DNA from: Plectrocnemia conspersa
Lineage: Eukaryota; Arthropoda; Insecta; Trichoptera; Polycentropodidae
NCBI GenBank assembly: GCA_009617715.1
Contig: VTFK01000188.1
Span: 1,116,001 to 1,180,000, forward strand
Length of the DNA stretch: 64,000 nt
Reading direction: 5' to 3'
Made by a program: the position numbers and the translations under genes. Within the stretch, counting starts at the first letter, position 1, and every line of letters starts with the position of its first letter. The notes under the pieces are model-generated. The model was not told the DNA's origin, searched no databases, and saw only the letters and a program-made list of their open reading frames with translations. Positions 35,227-48,060 of this stretch are shown here, one piece after another.

Positions 35227-38200
35227 TGATTATAATATTCATGCTAGTGGAATTAGGGCTAAACATAAAATATATAAACGTGTCGTAAGCGGATTCTTAT
35301 GATATATAGCAAGGGTGAACTAATTAGAATAAAAAAAACTTTTATGAGACCAATCGATTCGAAACGTTAACAAGGTCATTAGAAAAATAGGCACCTTAAC
35401 AATGTAGTCACACTTCTAATTTTATGACACATTGGTGTTTAGCATATAATATGGATCGATAATCAGACCCGCCCAAAGAGCTAAGCCGCCCGAAATCCGT
35501 AAAAGACGCTTTATCGAGTAAAAAACAATTATTTTCAATGAAAATATATTAGGTAGTCATAAAAGTGCTTTAGTTAAGTGGTGATCTGTCTTCGACATGA
35601 AACATAGCATGAAGTAATTCAAACGATTATATATATATATAGTGTAATTATGTATAATATTCTTTACTGTCAGTCACCTTATAAATAAGGTAACTGATTT
35701 TTTCATTTAATGTTTTGATTCTGAACACATGGTACATTAAAGGGTCATTTAAAACCATGGTACCAACAAAAATATTCTAAAATGTACATAAATTATTTTC
35801 GTACATATTATAAATACATTTTAATATATCTTTTAAATTTAAATATTGTACATTTCTATTGCCTTTAATTCATTAATTAATTCCTCGCAATTAATTTATA
35901 TTCATTTAGTGCTGGAATCTGTTTTGGTTTGAGGTTTATACAAGTTGTTTTAAGATCATCATCAGAAACGCTTTAAATATCTGATGTATTATGTACAACT
36001 TGAAATATAGCATACCTTTGTATGAGGATTTCAAATCTTACACCACACATAATATGAAGGAGAAAGATCCTCCTACGCTTATCTACTATAGTGTGAATGG
36101 AATTTATACAAAATTTAATTTATAAAAATATGTTTACACGCATTTAATGTTTAGTGTAATAAGAAGTCTAAAATAAATGAAAAAAGGTCTGGCGGGCCAT
36201 ATACCTGCCCTATAACTGTACGCATTCATTGCAAGTCGAGTCGATGTATATTTGTCAATTTAATGAAACATTACAGAACAAATCTAATGATATATACCAA
36301 ATCAGCGTTTCATTTTAATAAAAATATATGTATATCGTACGTAAGGGAATGGGGAGCCATGCTTTCATATGTACGTAATAATTAATAAATAATAATGTTT
36401 TCATTGGCTAATCATTTTAATCGTCATTACGCTCTGGCACCTAAAATACTAATTTCACCGCCTATATCTCGTGAATTTTTATTCTTTGTAAATTTCTCAC
36501 AATTTACATATTATTTGTAGACCTAATTCCTAAAATATTCATTACTTGATTTTCTCCAAGTATTTTTGCGTTCTTATGACGTGCTCCCTTTTGTCAAACG
36601 CTCATATGATTGTCTGCGCATTTGACGCACGCTATTTTGTTCAGCGCTACTTTACAGCGCTTATAATGCAGCGCTCTTTTGACGCACGCCCATTTGTCCG
36701 CGCTCATTTGTGACGTTGCCATTTTTCATATGTCTAAATTAAATGTGTATTTAAGGACAATTTAAATGTGCATTTAAATAAATACTTTGTTCCATAAAAC
36801 GAATTGTCTGTGTATTACGTTGTGTGACGTTGAAACTCATACAGATGCTCAACGCCCAATGTGAGTTATTAAGTAAATATATCTAATTACAACTTACTCA
36901 GAGATTGTCTTATTATTTGCAACTTATACTTTTAGTGTTTAATTCCATTGTTGAGGGTTAAGTTTTTTCATTCCATTTTCACATGCAACGGCCAAAGTTC
37001 GCAACAACACACGAAGTAGTTCAGGTTCGGCCGGCACATTTCGAACTTTAGATAGTTTGATGTAGTAGCAGATAGCAGTGTAACCGGCCAAGTTTAACTG
37101 GCTCCCCTTTCTTGGCCGAACAGTTCTGATATGCGCAACTGTTAACAACTTCCTTTGTGTAATGAAAACTTTAATCTGTTGACGTACAGCGTCTACCGCC
37201 CCAGGGCGTGTTTTGTAATGTTATCCCATTCAATGTTGTAAACGAACACACATGCGGCTCAGAAACGGCTGCATTCTGCGAATAGATGGCCACTAAGCCG
37301 TTTAATGATAATTTAGATGTATACAGCGTTTAATTGGTATAATTTACAGCGTGTGGGAGTTATTTCAACGTCATATATTTACTTAGTACGATATTTTAAT
37401 TTAAAACTCTATAACTTTAACTATCGCCTTAATTAGCTCTTTTTGACTAAATGTATTAGTTCGTTAAGCGTAAAACTTAGTCCATTTAACGTGTAGTTTC
37501 AAACTGAAAGACCGCTTTTTAAAACCATCAAAGAATCCTCAAATCGAATTATAAAAGTTAAATTATAAATTTCCTTTGTGTAGCGTTAAGCGTCGCCGTC
37601 GAAAAGTTGCGCGCAAACTTTGGACGTTAATCATTTAATTAAGCCACAGACGAACTTTCGCTCACTATCGCGGCACGAATCGTGTATTTCTGTACAGATC
37701 AATAATCAAAAGTGTCTAAGGGAAAGTTTGATCTTGGGGCAAGTTTTTCCGGTACAATGACACATCGACGCCCTCCCCAATACGGTCGCGCAAAACTTTC
37801 AGCCAAAACGAAGGAGGGGAATCCCAAATGGGGGTCGAAAAGTAAAAAAAAGTAGTAGGGAGGGGGGTACGGCGCCCGCAGTTATGGAAACAAAGTTTTC
37901 TCGTTTAAAAGTTACTTCGCAGTTTGGACAAAGTTGGTCGTGCGTTCACGTTGTTGCCGACCCCTCTGAAACAAAGTTGGACAATCGCGTTTGTCACCTG
38001 AACTCGATGACCGCATACGAACCACTTTAGTCCTTGCAATGTATCGATTGTTGTGCAATGTTGTATATAATAAGTATTCATCTTTTTCTTCGGATACCGT
38101 ATCGAGCATTAGCGATTATCTGCAGACTTTTCTGATGATTTTTTTTCGTTCGATTGAGCTCTACATACATTCAGACCATATTATATTATATTCTTGAATT

Positions 38201-39180
38201 GTTATTTCCACCCTGTCTAATTATAAATATTATTTTGTTGCACTTGCCTTCCATATTACCGGTTCATATTTTATTATGTTGGAGGGGAGCTTCAATGATT
38301 AATTAAAAGATCTCGGAAACGACAAATGCCTCTTAACTTATTGTTGTCTGATGATAATAAGTGGCAGATCTGCCATACAAAAATGGAAATATAAATCGTG
38401 TAGGACACCAAATATTACACAATAACCACAAAAAAGCTAATAATATTTACCCATTAACTCAGACATGAAAAATTCAACCCATTGTATAAGAGAAGATACG
38501 CCGGAGACAATACATTAGATTTTGCATTAATTGCCATTCTTAGGACCCCCTGGTTAACGATAGCCAGAATAGTTGCACCTAGAGCAGCTTTTTTTGAGAG
38601 CATCAACATTTCAAGTGCGTTTCTCGATTATCCTCGTCAGCGATTTGTCAAAGTTGCTTCGAAAGACGGATTAAAAAAAATCTTTATAATTGCTAAATTA
38701 TATATATCATATTTCTAAAAATAAACTGTTACCAGCTTTTTCGGCGTCTATATGGCTGCAAAGCCACACCTTTTGGCATTAAACCTTAAAATGCAAAGCA
38801 CCATGTCATACAATATAACAAAGTATGGCTACATTGTTCAAGTTCCTCGCATTTCACACCACAAATCCAAGAATTTGAAAGTTGAATTTTAAATCCGTAC
38901 TAAGCAAAATGTCAAGATCCTTTGTAGTATATTTCCTTCTGAGAAGAATTCCTTTGAGGCCATAGGGAGGCCTCGCAACTTTTTATAAAATGTCAACTTC
39001 ATAACAAATCTTATACATATATATGTATGTATGTAGAGATAAGAGGTAATTCAATTAATTTTACACACTTTGATAATATATATTGCTTTAAAATGTAAAA
39101 GAATATATTTATAAAAAAAAGTGAAAACCGACTTCAAATAATGAATCTGAACTAAACTACAGTTGTTTGATATGTATGTA
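35227..39180. other. Intron sequence, no gene recognised
   Basis: The part at 36560-36720 has recurring tttgacgcacgc and cagcgct units. The part at 37560-38000 is less AT-rich. A 78-codon frame at 38482-38718 looks peptide-like (ILRTPWLTIARIV) but matches no family I know. The segment 39131-39180 repeats sequence at 17363-17425. Confidence 0.35.
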
Positions 39181-39720
39181 CCATTGCGACGGCGACGGCA
39201 CGATTTTATTGCTTTTGACGTGAATTTTTGCTTTCTGAGAAGTAATAATTATTTTTTGCGCTCTCCTGTTGACTAAAATTTGGTTTTGATGTACTTTATT
39301 CGATTCTCACTCGTAATATTGTTATAAAAATTCTTAATATAAACGCTTGATAATCGAGCGTTTTCACGGTGTTGGTACGTTTTTATTGCTTTTGATCTGG
39401 ACTGTAAATTCACTATATGGCAACACTGAGCACCAAAGAAAACACGACAATTATCAAGTAAATATTATATTTTAATAATTTTTAATGCCTAATTAAAATA
39501 TTTTGCATAAAATTTGTTTTTAGAAAATATGTCGCAATGGTGACTAATTTTAAATTTATATGTAGCATAGAAAGGGTTTACCCGTATCTATTATTATTTA
39601 TTCAAGAAATTATATTATGATGTTAAAAAATATATAAAATACCATTTTTCTCATGAGGCCCGGAATCATTGTTTTTCCAGGGCCCGGGTTGCTGTATATA
39701 TCAAAAATAATTTTAGATTG
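39181..39720 (+). repeat. Hairpin-core repeat family, right half
   Basis: It begins in the loop (ccattgcgacggcgacgg) and contains the right hairpin arm (acgattttattgcttttgac) and gcgctctcctgttgac. The full right segment follows, to ggaatcattgtttttccagg and ggcccggg. The left arm and left segment are missing. Confidence 0.75.
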
Positions 39721-42258
39721 CCTTCGTTTCATTATGGCCTTAAGCTCATCCAAAGAGTAAATAGTGTCAAATCTGCGTTTTTTCTGAAGTTTTAAAAATC
39801 CACTAGGGCCAAAGAAAGTCCTAGTGCTTTCTAACCACTGAAAATAAACAGAATAGTGTGAAAACAAGCCTTTGGATCACTGTACTTTATTCATGTAAAT
39901 ATGAAAACAATGGTTATACTCCGGAATGTTGCAACGGCAACTGCTCGGTGACGATATCCGGAACTGACCTTTTTTTGTTGAAGGTGCTGTCCAACGGTTT
40001 TGATGCACATTATTTTACGTCTGAGTTTTATGACTGACTCTTAAATTACAAGTTATCGATTAATATTAGCTGCAGTTTCTCCTTTCGCACATTACGCGGA
40101 AGCAATAATAGTTTCATCGAATATTCTTCGTACATAATTATATTCATATAAACCTGCACATTTTTATAATATGGTAATATGAAATAAACTTATAATTAGT
40201 TATGGAGAGAGCACTAAAAGAAAATAAATTAATAATGCAATGATTAGTTCTAAGTTTAATTTCATAATCAGGCGCTGGTTAGTATTAGTAAACAAAATTA
40301 AAATGTAAATATTTATATATGTACATATAGGGCGCGTACTTTAATCGACATCACTCGCAACGTAGCTTTTCAGTATTCAGTCAGAGGAGATGTCAAAAGC
40401 ATAACAAATATGCTCCAGTGTGCGAGATAAGTAAGGCCGAATTATTTATGGACTAAGTTCCTGGGGAGAGCGGACGAAACGACTTTCAAGTTATAATTAC
40501 TTTTCAACGAAAACAAAAAAAAAAATAACGCAAAGTTTGCGTTCAGCTTAGAGATAAGAAAATCTTTATTGGTTTTCTTTTCCTTCCCAACACTTTTTGA
40601 ACTTTTGATGTTCCGGTTTGTCGGGCCGCGTGTATGAAGTTGGGTCGTTATTAGAGTCATCAAACTCTGTAAACAATTGCCAGTCGTAAAACACTTCAGA
40701 ATTTATATTCAAACCCCAATGTTCGATATGGGATGCGAGTTTGTGCGAGTCAGCTAGTTTTCTAGAGTGTTAACTGCTGGAGCAAAACGGTGCATATGGT
40801 GAGTTCGCCTTTATGCTTTTGTTTGTGTTGGATCGTTCATTGAGTTGGTATGAAAATATTTATCGTACTCTTGCTGTGATTGTACAATAGATAAGATAAT
40901 ATCTACTATAAAAAATTAAACGGACTTGACCTTTGAAAATGTGCTTGTCGTTTACTTTAACTTGTGGTGTTAAATAAAACACTTATTGATACCAAATGAT
41001 TTACATATAAATAAAATAATAATAATAATCTGCGTTATTTGAAAGAGAATAGGGCAAATGAAGGGCTCTTAGTAGAGTATATAAGGATAAAACACCCCAG
41101 AAATCTATTAATATTTATTTAATAGAAAATGCATCTATCTATTAATTACAGTTGTTAAGAAGTCAACATTTATCAGAAAGTTTGAAAATCATCTTATGGT
41201 TTAAAAATATTTATATGTAATTACATATGACGGCACTCCGCTACAGCACCCTGCAGATTAACTCGCGTTGTTAGCATACTATTCATGTTTTTTATGCACC
41301 CTAAGAGTGTTTTGTTAAACAATAATTTTAACTGTGTGTATTAATTGTATATCAGTAGTAATATTTATAGTTTATAAAGTGAAAGGAAGTGCTTAAGAAT
41401 GAAGCATTCGTGATATAAGCATAATTAAATTAATGATTATACTTGTTGCTGATATGCCATGGAATTTAATTCAAAGTTTAATGAAATATTAAAATTAGTT
41501 TATTATAGATGTAAGAAACATTGTTTAGGTCAATTTATTGCTTTATTAGGTCACGTCTTATGCTTCTAAATTATTTCTGGCGGTAGGCCAATGCCGCACA
41601 AGTTTAAAGCTGTCAACCGTTTCCAATTTACGTGCATTAGTATTCCGGGCAGACTTTCGTATTTTCTGTTAAAATTTACTCTTTATTATTATATTAAAAT
41701 AATATAAAAAAAATAAATTGCGAGAAAGCACGTTATATTATAAAAGGTAACAGTAGAATATTTCCAGGTAATATTGAAATTTTAAAAATACTACCGAGCT
41801 CGCGCTGCGATAAAGCATTATGCAAATATTCGCGCTAGTCCGACATTTTCATTTTGAAAGGTAAATAAAATACCCTCCTGTTGGAATGCCTTGTTGATCG
41901 ATCGCGTTTTCCTGTCCGTGAGGATAACAGAGTGAAACCTTTCAGCTATAGGTACTCGACAATTACGCGTTGCGATTAATTTGTGAATAGCAGTCCATCA
42001 TGGTGAATGGTATAATCGATTTCTGTTATCTGTTTTCACTTTGCAAGTTTAAATTAAATTTGATACGCATTTAAAATGAATGTAAAGCTTTTGGAAAAAT
42101 GCAAATTTTTCTCTAGAAATTTCAAGAAATATATATACACTTTAGTATAATTTATGTTATCCATGACGACCTTAAGGCGAGAATTAGTGAAGCCTTTTAT
42201 ACATTCTCTCACAGAAGCTTAGACGAATGAAAAAGACTCTTAGATTATTTAAACCAAT
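39721..42258. other. Intron sequence, no gene recognised
   Basis: The minus strand at 39700-39867 is open and peptide-like (QWLESTRTFFGPSG, DELKAIMKRRQSK), preceded by a tttattttcag acceptor-like sequence. No family was recognised. The rest is AT-rich without clear features. Confidence 0.3.
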
Positions 42259-42437
42259 CAGGCGCGTACGGTGAGATACATTTTCTTTCACTCGCTCGCG
42301 TGTTAAGTGACGAAACTGAGTGAGCAATAAGGTCGTGCGTTATGCGTTCCGCATTTCTTTTTTTTCTCACTCACTCTCATTTATGTCATTAACCACGCGA
42401 GCGAGCGAAAGAGAATGTATCTCACCGTACGCGCCTG
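42259..42437. mobile_element. Non-autonomous hAT-like MITE with long inverted repeats
   Basis: Inverted repeats of about 43 bp: caggcgcgtacggtgagata begins the left end and tatctcaccgtacgcgcctg closes the right. Flanks aaaccaat (42251-42258) and ataccaat (42438-42445) match at 7 of 8 positions, an aged 8-bp target duplication. The 179-bp element has no coding capacity. It could fold into a stable hairpin if transcribed. Confidence 0.8.
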
Positions 42438-42849
42438 ATACCAATTCGCGTTTATTGTACCCCATCTAATGAAGCATAGGTGTGTCTCCTGAGTGACCCT
42501 TTATAAACTAAACCACCGTGAATGTCATAAACTATGGTTGAAATAATGACTATTGTACAATCATTTGTGATGACCACTGGCTTAGAAAAAGTATTTTTGG
42601 TGTTCTAAGTATGAAGATTTCTCTCGAGGGTTTATTTATAAAACACCTTTGTTTAATTGACGCTTTTTATTGGACAAACAGATCCACTAGCAATATACAT
42701 TTATTATACTTTTATTACCATTATTAGAAAATTTTTATCTTACATTCTCGGTTGTGAGTTTGTACTACTATTGAATAAATATTTTTAATCATTATTTATA
42801 AAATCAAAGTTATAAAAACACTATTTTTTCATGGACTTGTTTTAACATG

Positions 42850-43045
42850 GACTAGCACGATAGGCCAGTGGTATTTTAGGTGACTTACCTAAAAGATCTG
42901 GGTTAGAATCCCATATGAATCTCGGTGTTTTTCTGGGAGATCGGAATTAGTGATTAATATATAATCATAATTCCGATCGATCAATACATATTCGGTTTTC
43001 TTAGATTTTCTTAATCCTACGGAAGAATATCATAATGATTAATTA
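42850..43045 (+). mobile_element. tRNA-derived SINE, family B, copy 2
   Basis: A tRNA-like head (gcacgataggccagtgg, then B-box-like ggttagaatcc at 42901-42911) is followed by a body with attagtgattaatatat and ataattccgatcgatca and an A-rich 3' end. It aligns with 23095-23310 and is the better preserved of the two. Confidence 0.7.
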
Positions 43046-44959
43046 AAAAAAACACGACGTGGTCATTAAGTAAATTAAATTTGAACTTTTATGCGAGTAT
43101 AATATCGTTATGTTTTAAACTTATGCCCAAACCGATTTTAATCGACTTTTTTCGTCTTATCTACTACTTTGAATCTCAGCCCCTTGAATCGATCTCGAGG
43201 CATTCTTTTGCCTAACTTTTAGGCCCCAGAGGTATTTTTGTATTGAATTCATCCGAATGATTAAGGCTTTCGACTGAAAGGATGGCGCAAATTCCTAGTG
43301 AGGGTCGAACGATAATGGTATCGCGAGCCGACGGGGATTCCTTATCGAGGGGCACTTTAATTAAATTTTGGAAACAGATGCAGACGTTTATGGGAAGTGC
43401 GTGATATCGACGGATACAGGCAAATTACTACTACCGCCTCACAGAAAAAGTTTTCCGTTTCGTCAAGATTGAAGTAAGTTTATCGATTGATTTAACTCGA
43501 CTAATTATACGCCGACCTTGACGTTGGGTACCAAAGTTATAAAGACCCTAATCAAACATCAATTCGGCGGAGTGGCTCAATCGATAGGTCTGGTTTGCGA
43601 CTTGCTACTAAATTATTGTTTGTTTGATCAATAAAGGCCATGAAAGAGATGGCGTAATGCCTAAATCGCGCCGTACACACATATAATTGAATTATTCATG
43701 TTGTGTATGACAAGACGGTACACAAACGACTTCCCCTCACGTAACCTTTGAAGCGAAATTCTTTGGCGTAACAACTTCCTTTCATACAAAATTCAATTGG
43801 TTCTCTTTCCCCGGTTCTCAGCGGCTATTGTTCTTCGGTACGTTCACCCAATTCGGAGAACAATCGACTCGGATCTGTGAATTCGAGCGGCGACAGTAAA
43901 AAAAAAAGAGTAAAAAACATAACAATTTTTCCACGATCGCGTCAGTTTAATTCTGAAATTTAATTCAAATCATACTGTGTTTTGAATATATAAATATGAC
44001 AGATATTTTTTTGTGTAGGCTTATTTGTGGTGGCAAAAAATACTGTTACAAATTTATACTACATTATATTTATAGTATATCTATATTATGATCGCACGAT
44101 AACTTCTCTCAACTTTATAACAAAAACGCGTAGTAAATTTGTAAAAATATATGTGAATGATTTACTGATTCATTTTTTTCTAATATATCTTATATATAAC
44201 TCATGGATAGAATATCTAGACTCCGTTTTATATTTATTTTTTTCGTACACAAGTATATTATTATGCTGCAACATTATTGACATTTTTTATCATTGGAGGT
44301 AACGTTTGTTTTTTGATTTTATATTAAGCTAACGTTCACCGTAAAAAAATCTATGTATACAAGTTCGTGCATATCTCTAACATCTCGTTGATAGTGGATT
44401 CCACTTTGACCATTATAGGTACAAATCATACATATGTAGTTATGTACAAGTAAAATAATACGCCGTTTTTTACACACGCGAAAAAACGACTTTATATGTA
44501 AATTTTGACCAAAAAACGTTGCAAAAAGTTAAGCTGTGATTTGTTTTTTCTGGAGATTTTCAGTGGTCGTTTTTTTGATATTTTTTTATTTCATTCAACT
44601 CCATAGTATTTTAATAAATTACATGGATTTTCTTGCATTCAAGGGAGACAAATGCACCCATCTGCCTCCCTATGAAGTCCTTGTTTTAATATGTACATAT
44701 AAATAAACAAATGAGCATAAAACATTATTATTGTTTATGTACCTATTTTCCCTTAATAAGATTAGCAATATTATTATATTCTTTTTTATTTCATAGATGT
44801 ATATACAGGCTTGGCTTTAATAATGGGGCACCCTAATAGATGTGTTATATCATAAAAAATAATGAAAACATAAATAAAAAAAATTAACCAAGGTTGTTTA
44901 AAGTGTTTATTTTAAGCTTATTTATAATATTTAGTAGGCCCATCCTTAGCTTTAATTAC
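43046..44959. other. Intron sequence, no gene recognised
   Basis: The part at 43180-43880 is less AT-rich. A tRNA-like ggcggagtggctcaatcgat at 43566 lacks a B-box. caggcttggctttaataatg at 44806 resembles a hAT-type end. Confidence 0.35.
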
Positions 44960-45330
44960 AGAAGTGTAAGTACTCTTTCCGTTGCGTGCACTACTGCCGT
45001 TACCAGTACTAGGGCCCTACGAATCCAACCCTTATGGGCGGGCACCCAGCTTGTGGCGGCCGGATGAGCGGGACCCACTTAGTTTCATTAGTATTTCTCC
45101 CCAGCGCACGGAGAAACATGCTCTCGTTGGCTGGTCTGTATTGCTTTGCTCTGTATTCATTGCGTATCATCCTGGTCGCAAATCCACCCCCCTGATCTTC
45201 AGGAGGTTTGTATATGTTAACCCTCAGTCGCAGTCTTGGCCCTCGGTTCCCCCCAGGGCCTGCTTGCGTTACTCTGCTATGCTTTGTTGACGGCCAGCTC
45301 GAGAGATCACTTCCTCTCATGGGTTTGGGT
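44960..45330. other. GC-rich block, possible retroelement 5' region
   Basis: Balanced to GC-rich, with frames over 100 codons open on both strands. No protein family is recognisable. It lies just left of a hAT MITE and a LINE relic. It could be a fragment of a retroelement leader or an intronic regulatory island. Confidence 0.25.
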
Positions 45331-45476
45331 TTTAACCTTATTAGTGGTTAACCTCATTTGCAAATCAATTATATAAATATTTATTATTTTATTCCAATGT
45401 TGATGGTCCGCAAAACATTTTTTGATTTTTTTGGTGGTCCGTGGATGTAAAAAGGTTAAGAAACTATGCTCTATAG

Positions 45477-46143
45477 CAGGGTTTCCCAAACTTTTTCAGC
45501 GACGGAACACTTGGCAAATCCGGAAACTTTGGCGGAACACTTAGCTTATTTTTTAGGTTGGGTAATTCATAATAGTAATATTATTTATTTCATAAACATA
45601 AAAATTCAAATAAATAAAACTCTTAATGACTCTGATGATTTTGGGTTCTTAAATTACAATTTTTTTATATCAGGCATGATATTGAGCAGTTGTATTCTCA
45701 GTTTTTGGATTATTTTATTCTTCGATGATAGATGTATCAGTAGAAGTATTTGGCCTTTCTTTCGTCAAATTACCTGTTTTCAACCAAAGATCCATGGGTA
45801 GTTTTTGAATAATATGTAAATTCTGTAAAAAAAAAAATTTTTCTCAAAATGGAAAAAAAATCTGTATTGTAAGCAACCAGACTAAATTAATGTACAAGAG
45901 AATCGATTCATTTTTATGCACATTTTATTTAAATCATTTATATTTTCAAAAGTATACACCCAATCCTGTTTTAACGCAATAAATTACAATAGTTTCAAGC
46001 TTTTTTATCAGATTTATGAACAATTTTTACGTATTAGCAAGACTAACATTTTTTTTAATTTACTCCAAATTTTTGTGAAATATCTATTTAGACTCCGCGA
46101 AACACCTATTTTGGATCCGCGGAACATGGTTTGGGAAACCATG
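45477..46143. mobile_element. Non-autonomous hAT-like element with perfect 8-bp target duplication
   Basis: The left end cagggtttcccaaact (45477) and right end ggtttgggaaaccatg (to 46143) form inverted repeats with one changed base near the tip. The flanks are identical: ctctatag at 45469-45476 and 46144-46151. Subterminal cggaacac and cggaaca motifs recur at both ends. The 667-bp interior has only short frames and no transposase motifs. Confidence 0.88.
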
Positions 46144-46239
46144 CTCTATAGGATTTGATTTAGGTCTGGTGACTGTGTCAAACCCTTTGAAGCAAACCAA
46201 CGCCTGCTTTTTTACGAAGTATGACACGGAGCTTCAATC

Positions 46240-46760
46240 TTTTTTGAACATTCAACTATTCCAATCTATCAATCATACCTTTACAAATAGTAAATCTATT
46301 TTTATTTAAAACTACTCTCATTGCCATTTTTGTCTACAATCACTCCGAAATATTTTTTATATTATCAACTATTTCTATAACTATGTATGTATAACTATTT
46401 TTAAATTAATATTTAACATATTTTTATAATTTATTCTCATTTACATTATTTTTAATCATATGTATTTTACATTTTTTTGTATTAGCAATTATATCATTAA
46501 TATAATATATATTATAAACATCAAGGCCCTAATTTGGACTCCTGTGGTACACCGTGAGATATTATTTCTCTTTGGAAATAAACATAATTAATTTTAACTT
46601 TTTGCTTTCTCATTTTAAAATAATTATTAAACCATCTTAAAATTATTTAACTTATATCTATAATCTCTAATTTCTTCAACACTTCTTCTGTCTATTGTTT
46701 TGAAATCTTCTTGACATCTAATAAAACTGCTCCTATGATTTATAACTACTATTGAAATAA
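46240..46760 (-). pseudogene. Decayed LINE reverse transcriptase, uninverted relative
   Basis: On the minus strand, ILRWFNNYFKMRKQKVKINY leads directly into GVPQESKLGP (46525-46553). Further left come sequences matching the LINE at 1157-2654, including caatctatcaatcatac, aaactactctcatt and tgtattttacattttt. The FADD catalytic block appears deleted and stops interrupt the frame. This copy keeps the normal RT order across the GVPQGS motif. Confidence 0.7.
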
Positions 46761-47226
46761 TCGATTATTAAATATAATGCAGAAGAATAAATAATGATAA
46801 CTTAAAACACCATTCCAAAAATCTTTAGCTGTTTTAAAAAGCTAGCGACAGCAATATTTTGAATTTTCTCTTCTACATATGCTTGTGATTCATTATTTTC
46901 TGAAATTAATTTTATAAAATGTAGTTCAAGAAATAGACTGACCGGCAAATCTAGTATTGCGTACTTGTTACTAAACATGACGATATATTAATAAAATATA
47001 AAGAATTTGCTATCGAATGTACAGCAGAAAAAATCTCATAAGTAAATAACTGATATTGATTTTTATTGGTTATGAGTTAATTTTTATGGCACTCAAGTGT
47101 GGCTTTTAATTTTTTTAATGAAATTATGAAAAAATATTTTTTTATTTCTCCCATTAAAAAAACTACACAGCACGTTAGATAATCAATAAATAATATTTGT
47201 GAATTCTTGCCACGCACACGTAAAAT

Positions 47227-47241
47227 GGTTTGCCATCCCTG
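47227..47241. mobile_element. Single hAT-like terminal repeat
   Basis: ggtttgccatccctg is the complement of a cagggatggcaaacc end common among hAT elements. The partner end was not found upstream, so the element is truncated or rearranged. Confidence 0.4.
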
Positions 47242-47279
47242 GTGTAAATGATTTAAAGGTCAAAAGGTAGCTCTGGAGA

Positions 47280-48060
47280 TTTAAAGATCGGCTTGTGACC
47301 ACAGACGTGGATAAAATCGTGTTTATTTTACGGTTTATTTTGTTCAACGTTCCGACCGACCGCTCCGTTTGTTCGGTTGAGACCGCGTGAACGCCAGTTT
47401 CGCTGCCTTTTCGCTCTGTTGGAAGGCGACTACGCTGGCTATCTTTGCAATTAAATTTGTTAGATTTGAACTCCTGCCAAAATGTTAAGATAACATAAAT
47501 ATGCAACACTTGATATAACGCGGATTTTCCTTAGCCTTGAATATGCATAAATCATCCATAAAGACTAGCGGTCAGGTTAATGGTCGGTCGCATTAGTGAA
47601 AATGCGCGGAAAACGCACGAGGCGGAACCGTTCTGGTGCGTTGGCAGCACTGTCAACATTAGCGGCGGCCATGTTGGGGAACCTAACCTACAGAGATGTA
47701 ACGTAACCGTATGTTTGTTTTTACTATCCCCGCCCACGCTCGCCGGGCAGACGTCGGCCATTTTCCCGCCGGTGGGGGTCAAGGCTGACCCGGCCCGAAG
47801 GCGGCCATAATTGCACGTGACTCACGGCCGCCGACAACAAAAACAAACGCACAATGGCGAAGATTCTCATTTGCGATACGCCCTGGATTTATTACGCTCG
47901 GACGCTTCCTTTCCGGTCGCCGCATACTGTCTTCGACCCAAAACGTCGGTCCAATCGTGTTCTCGCTGTAATGCATGTAAAATGTATACATAATATTATT
48001 ATCGTATACAGGGCCGGCGCTAAGAAACGCGGGACCCAAGGCAAGAATCAGATGCGGGGG
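47280..48060. promoter_or_regulatory. GC-rich intronic island with YY1-like motifs
   Basis: The densest part (47590-47870) contains gcggcggccatgttgg, gtcggccattttcccgcc, gaaggcggccataatt and acaatggcgaag. These are repeated YY1-type or start-associated motifs in both orientations. An ATG at 47854 (acaATGg) opens a 97-codon frame, MAKILICDTPWIYYART, of no known family. Its end runs into a hAT-like end (cagggccggcgct, 48009). It could be an internal promoter. Confidence 0.35.

Noticed and set aside
34859..35302. 147-codon frame on the plus strand
   Set aside because: It spans a C-rich island, AT-rich sequence and an RT fragment read in the wrong frame, so it is chance.
43566..43640. A tRNA-like start (ggcggagtggctcaatcgat) suggesting a tRNA gene
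   Set aside because: No B-box (GGTTCGAATCC-like) at the right distance and no closing acceptor stem. At most it is a decayed SINE head.
45916..46158. 80-codon frame as a transposase piece
   Set aside because: It lies in the AT-rich interior and right end of a non-autonomous hAT-like element and shows no transposase motifs.
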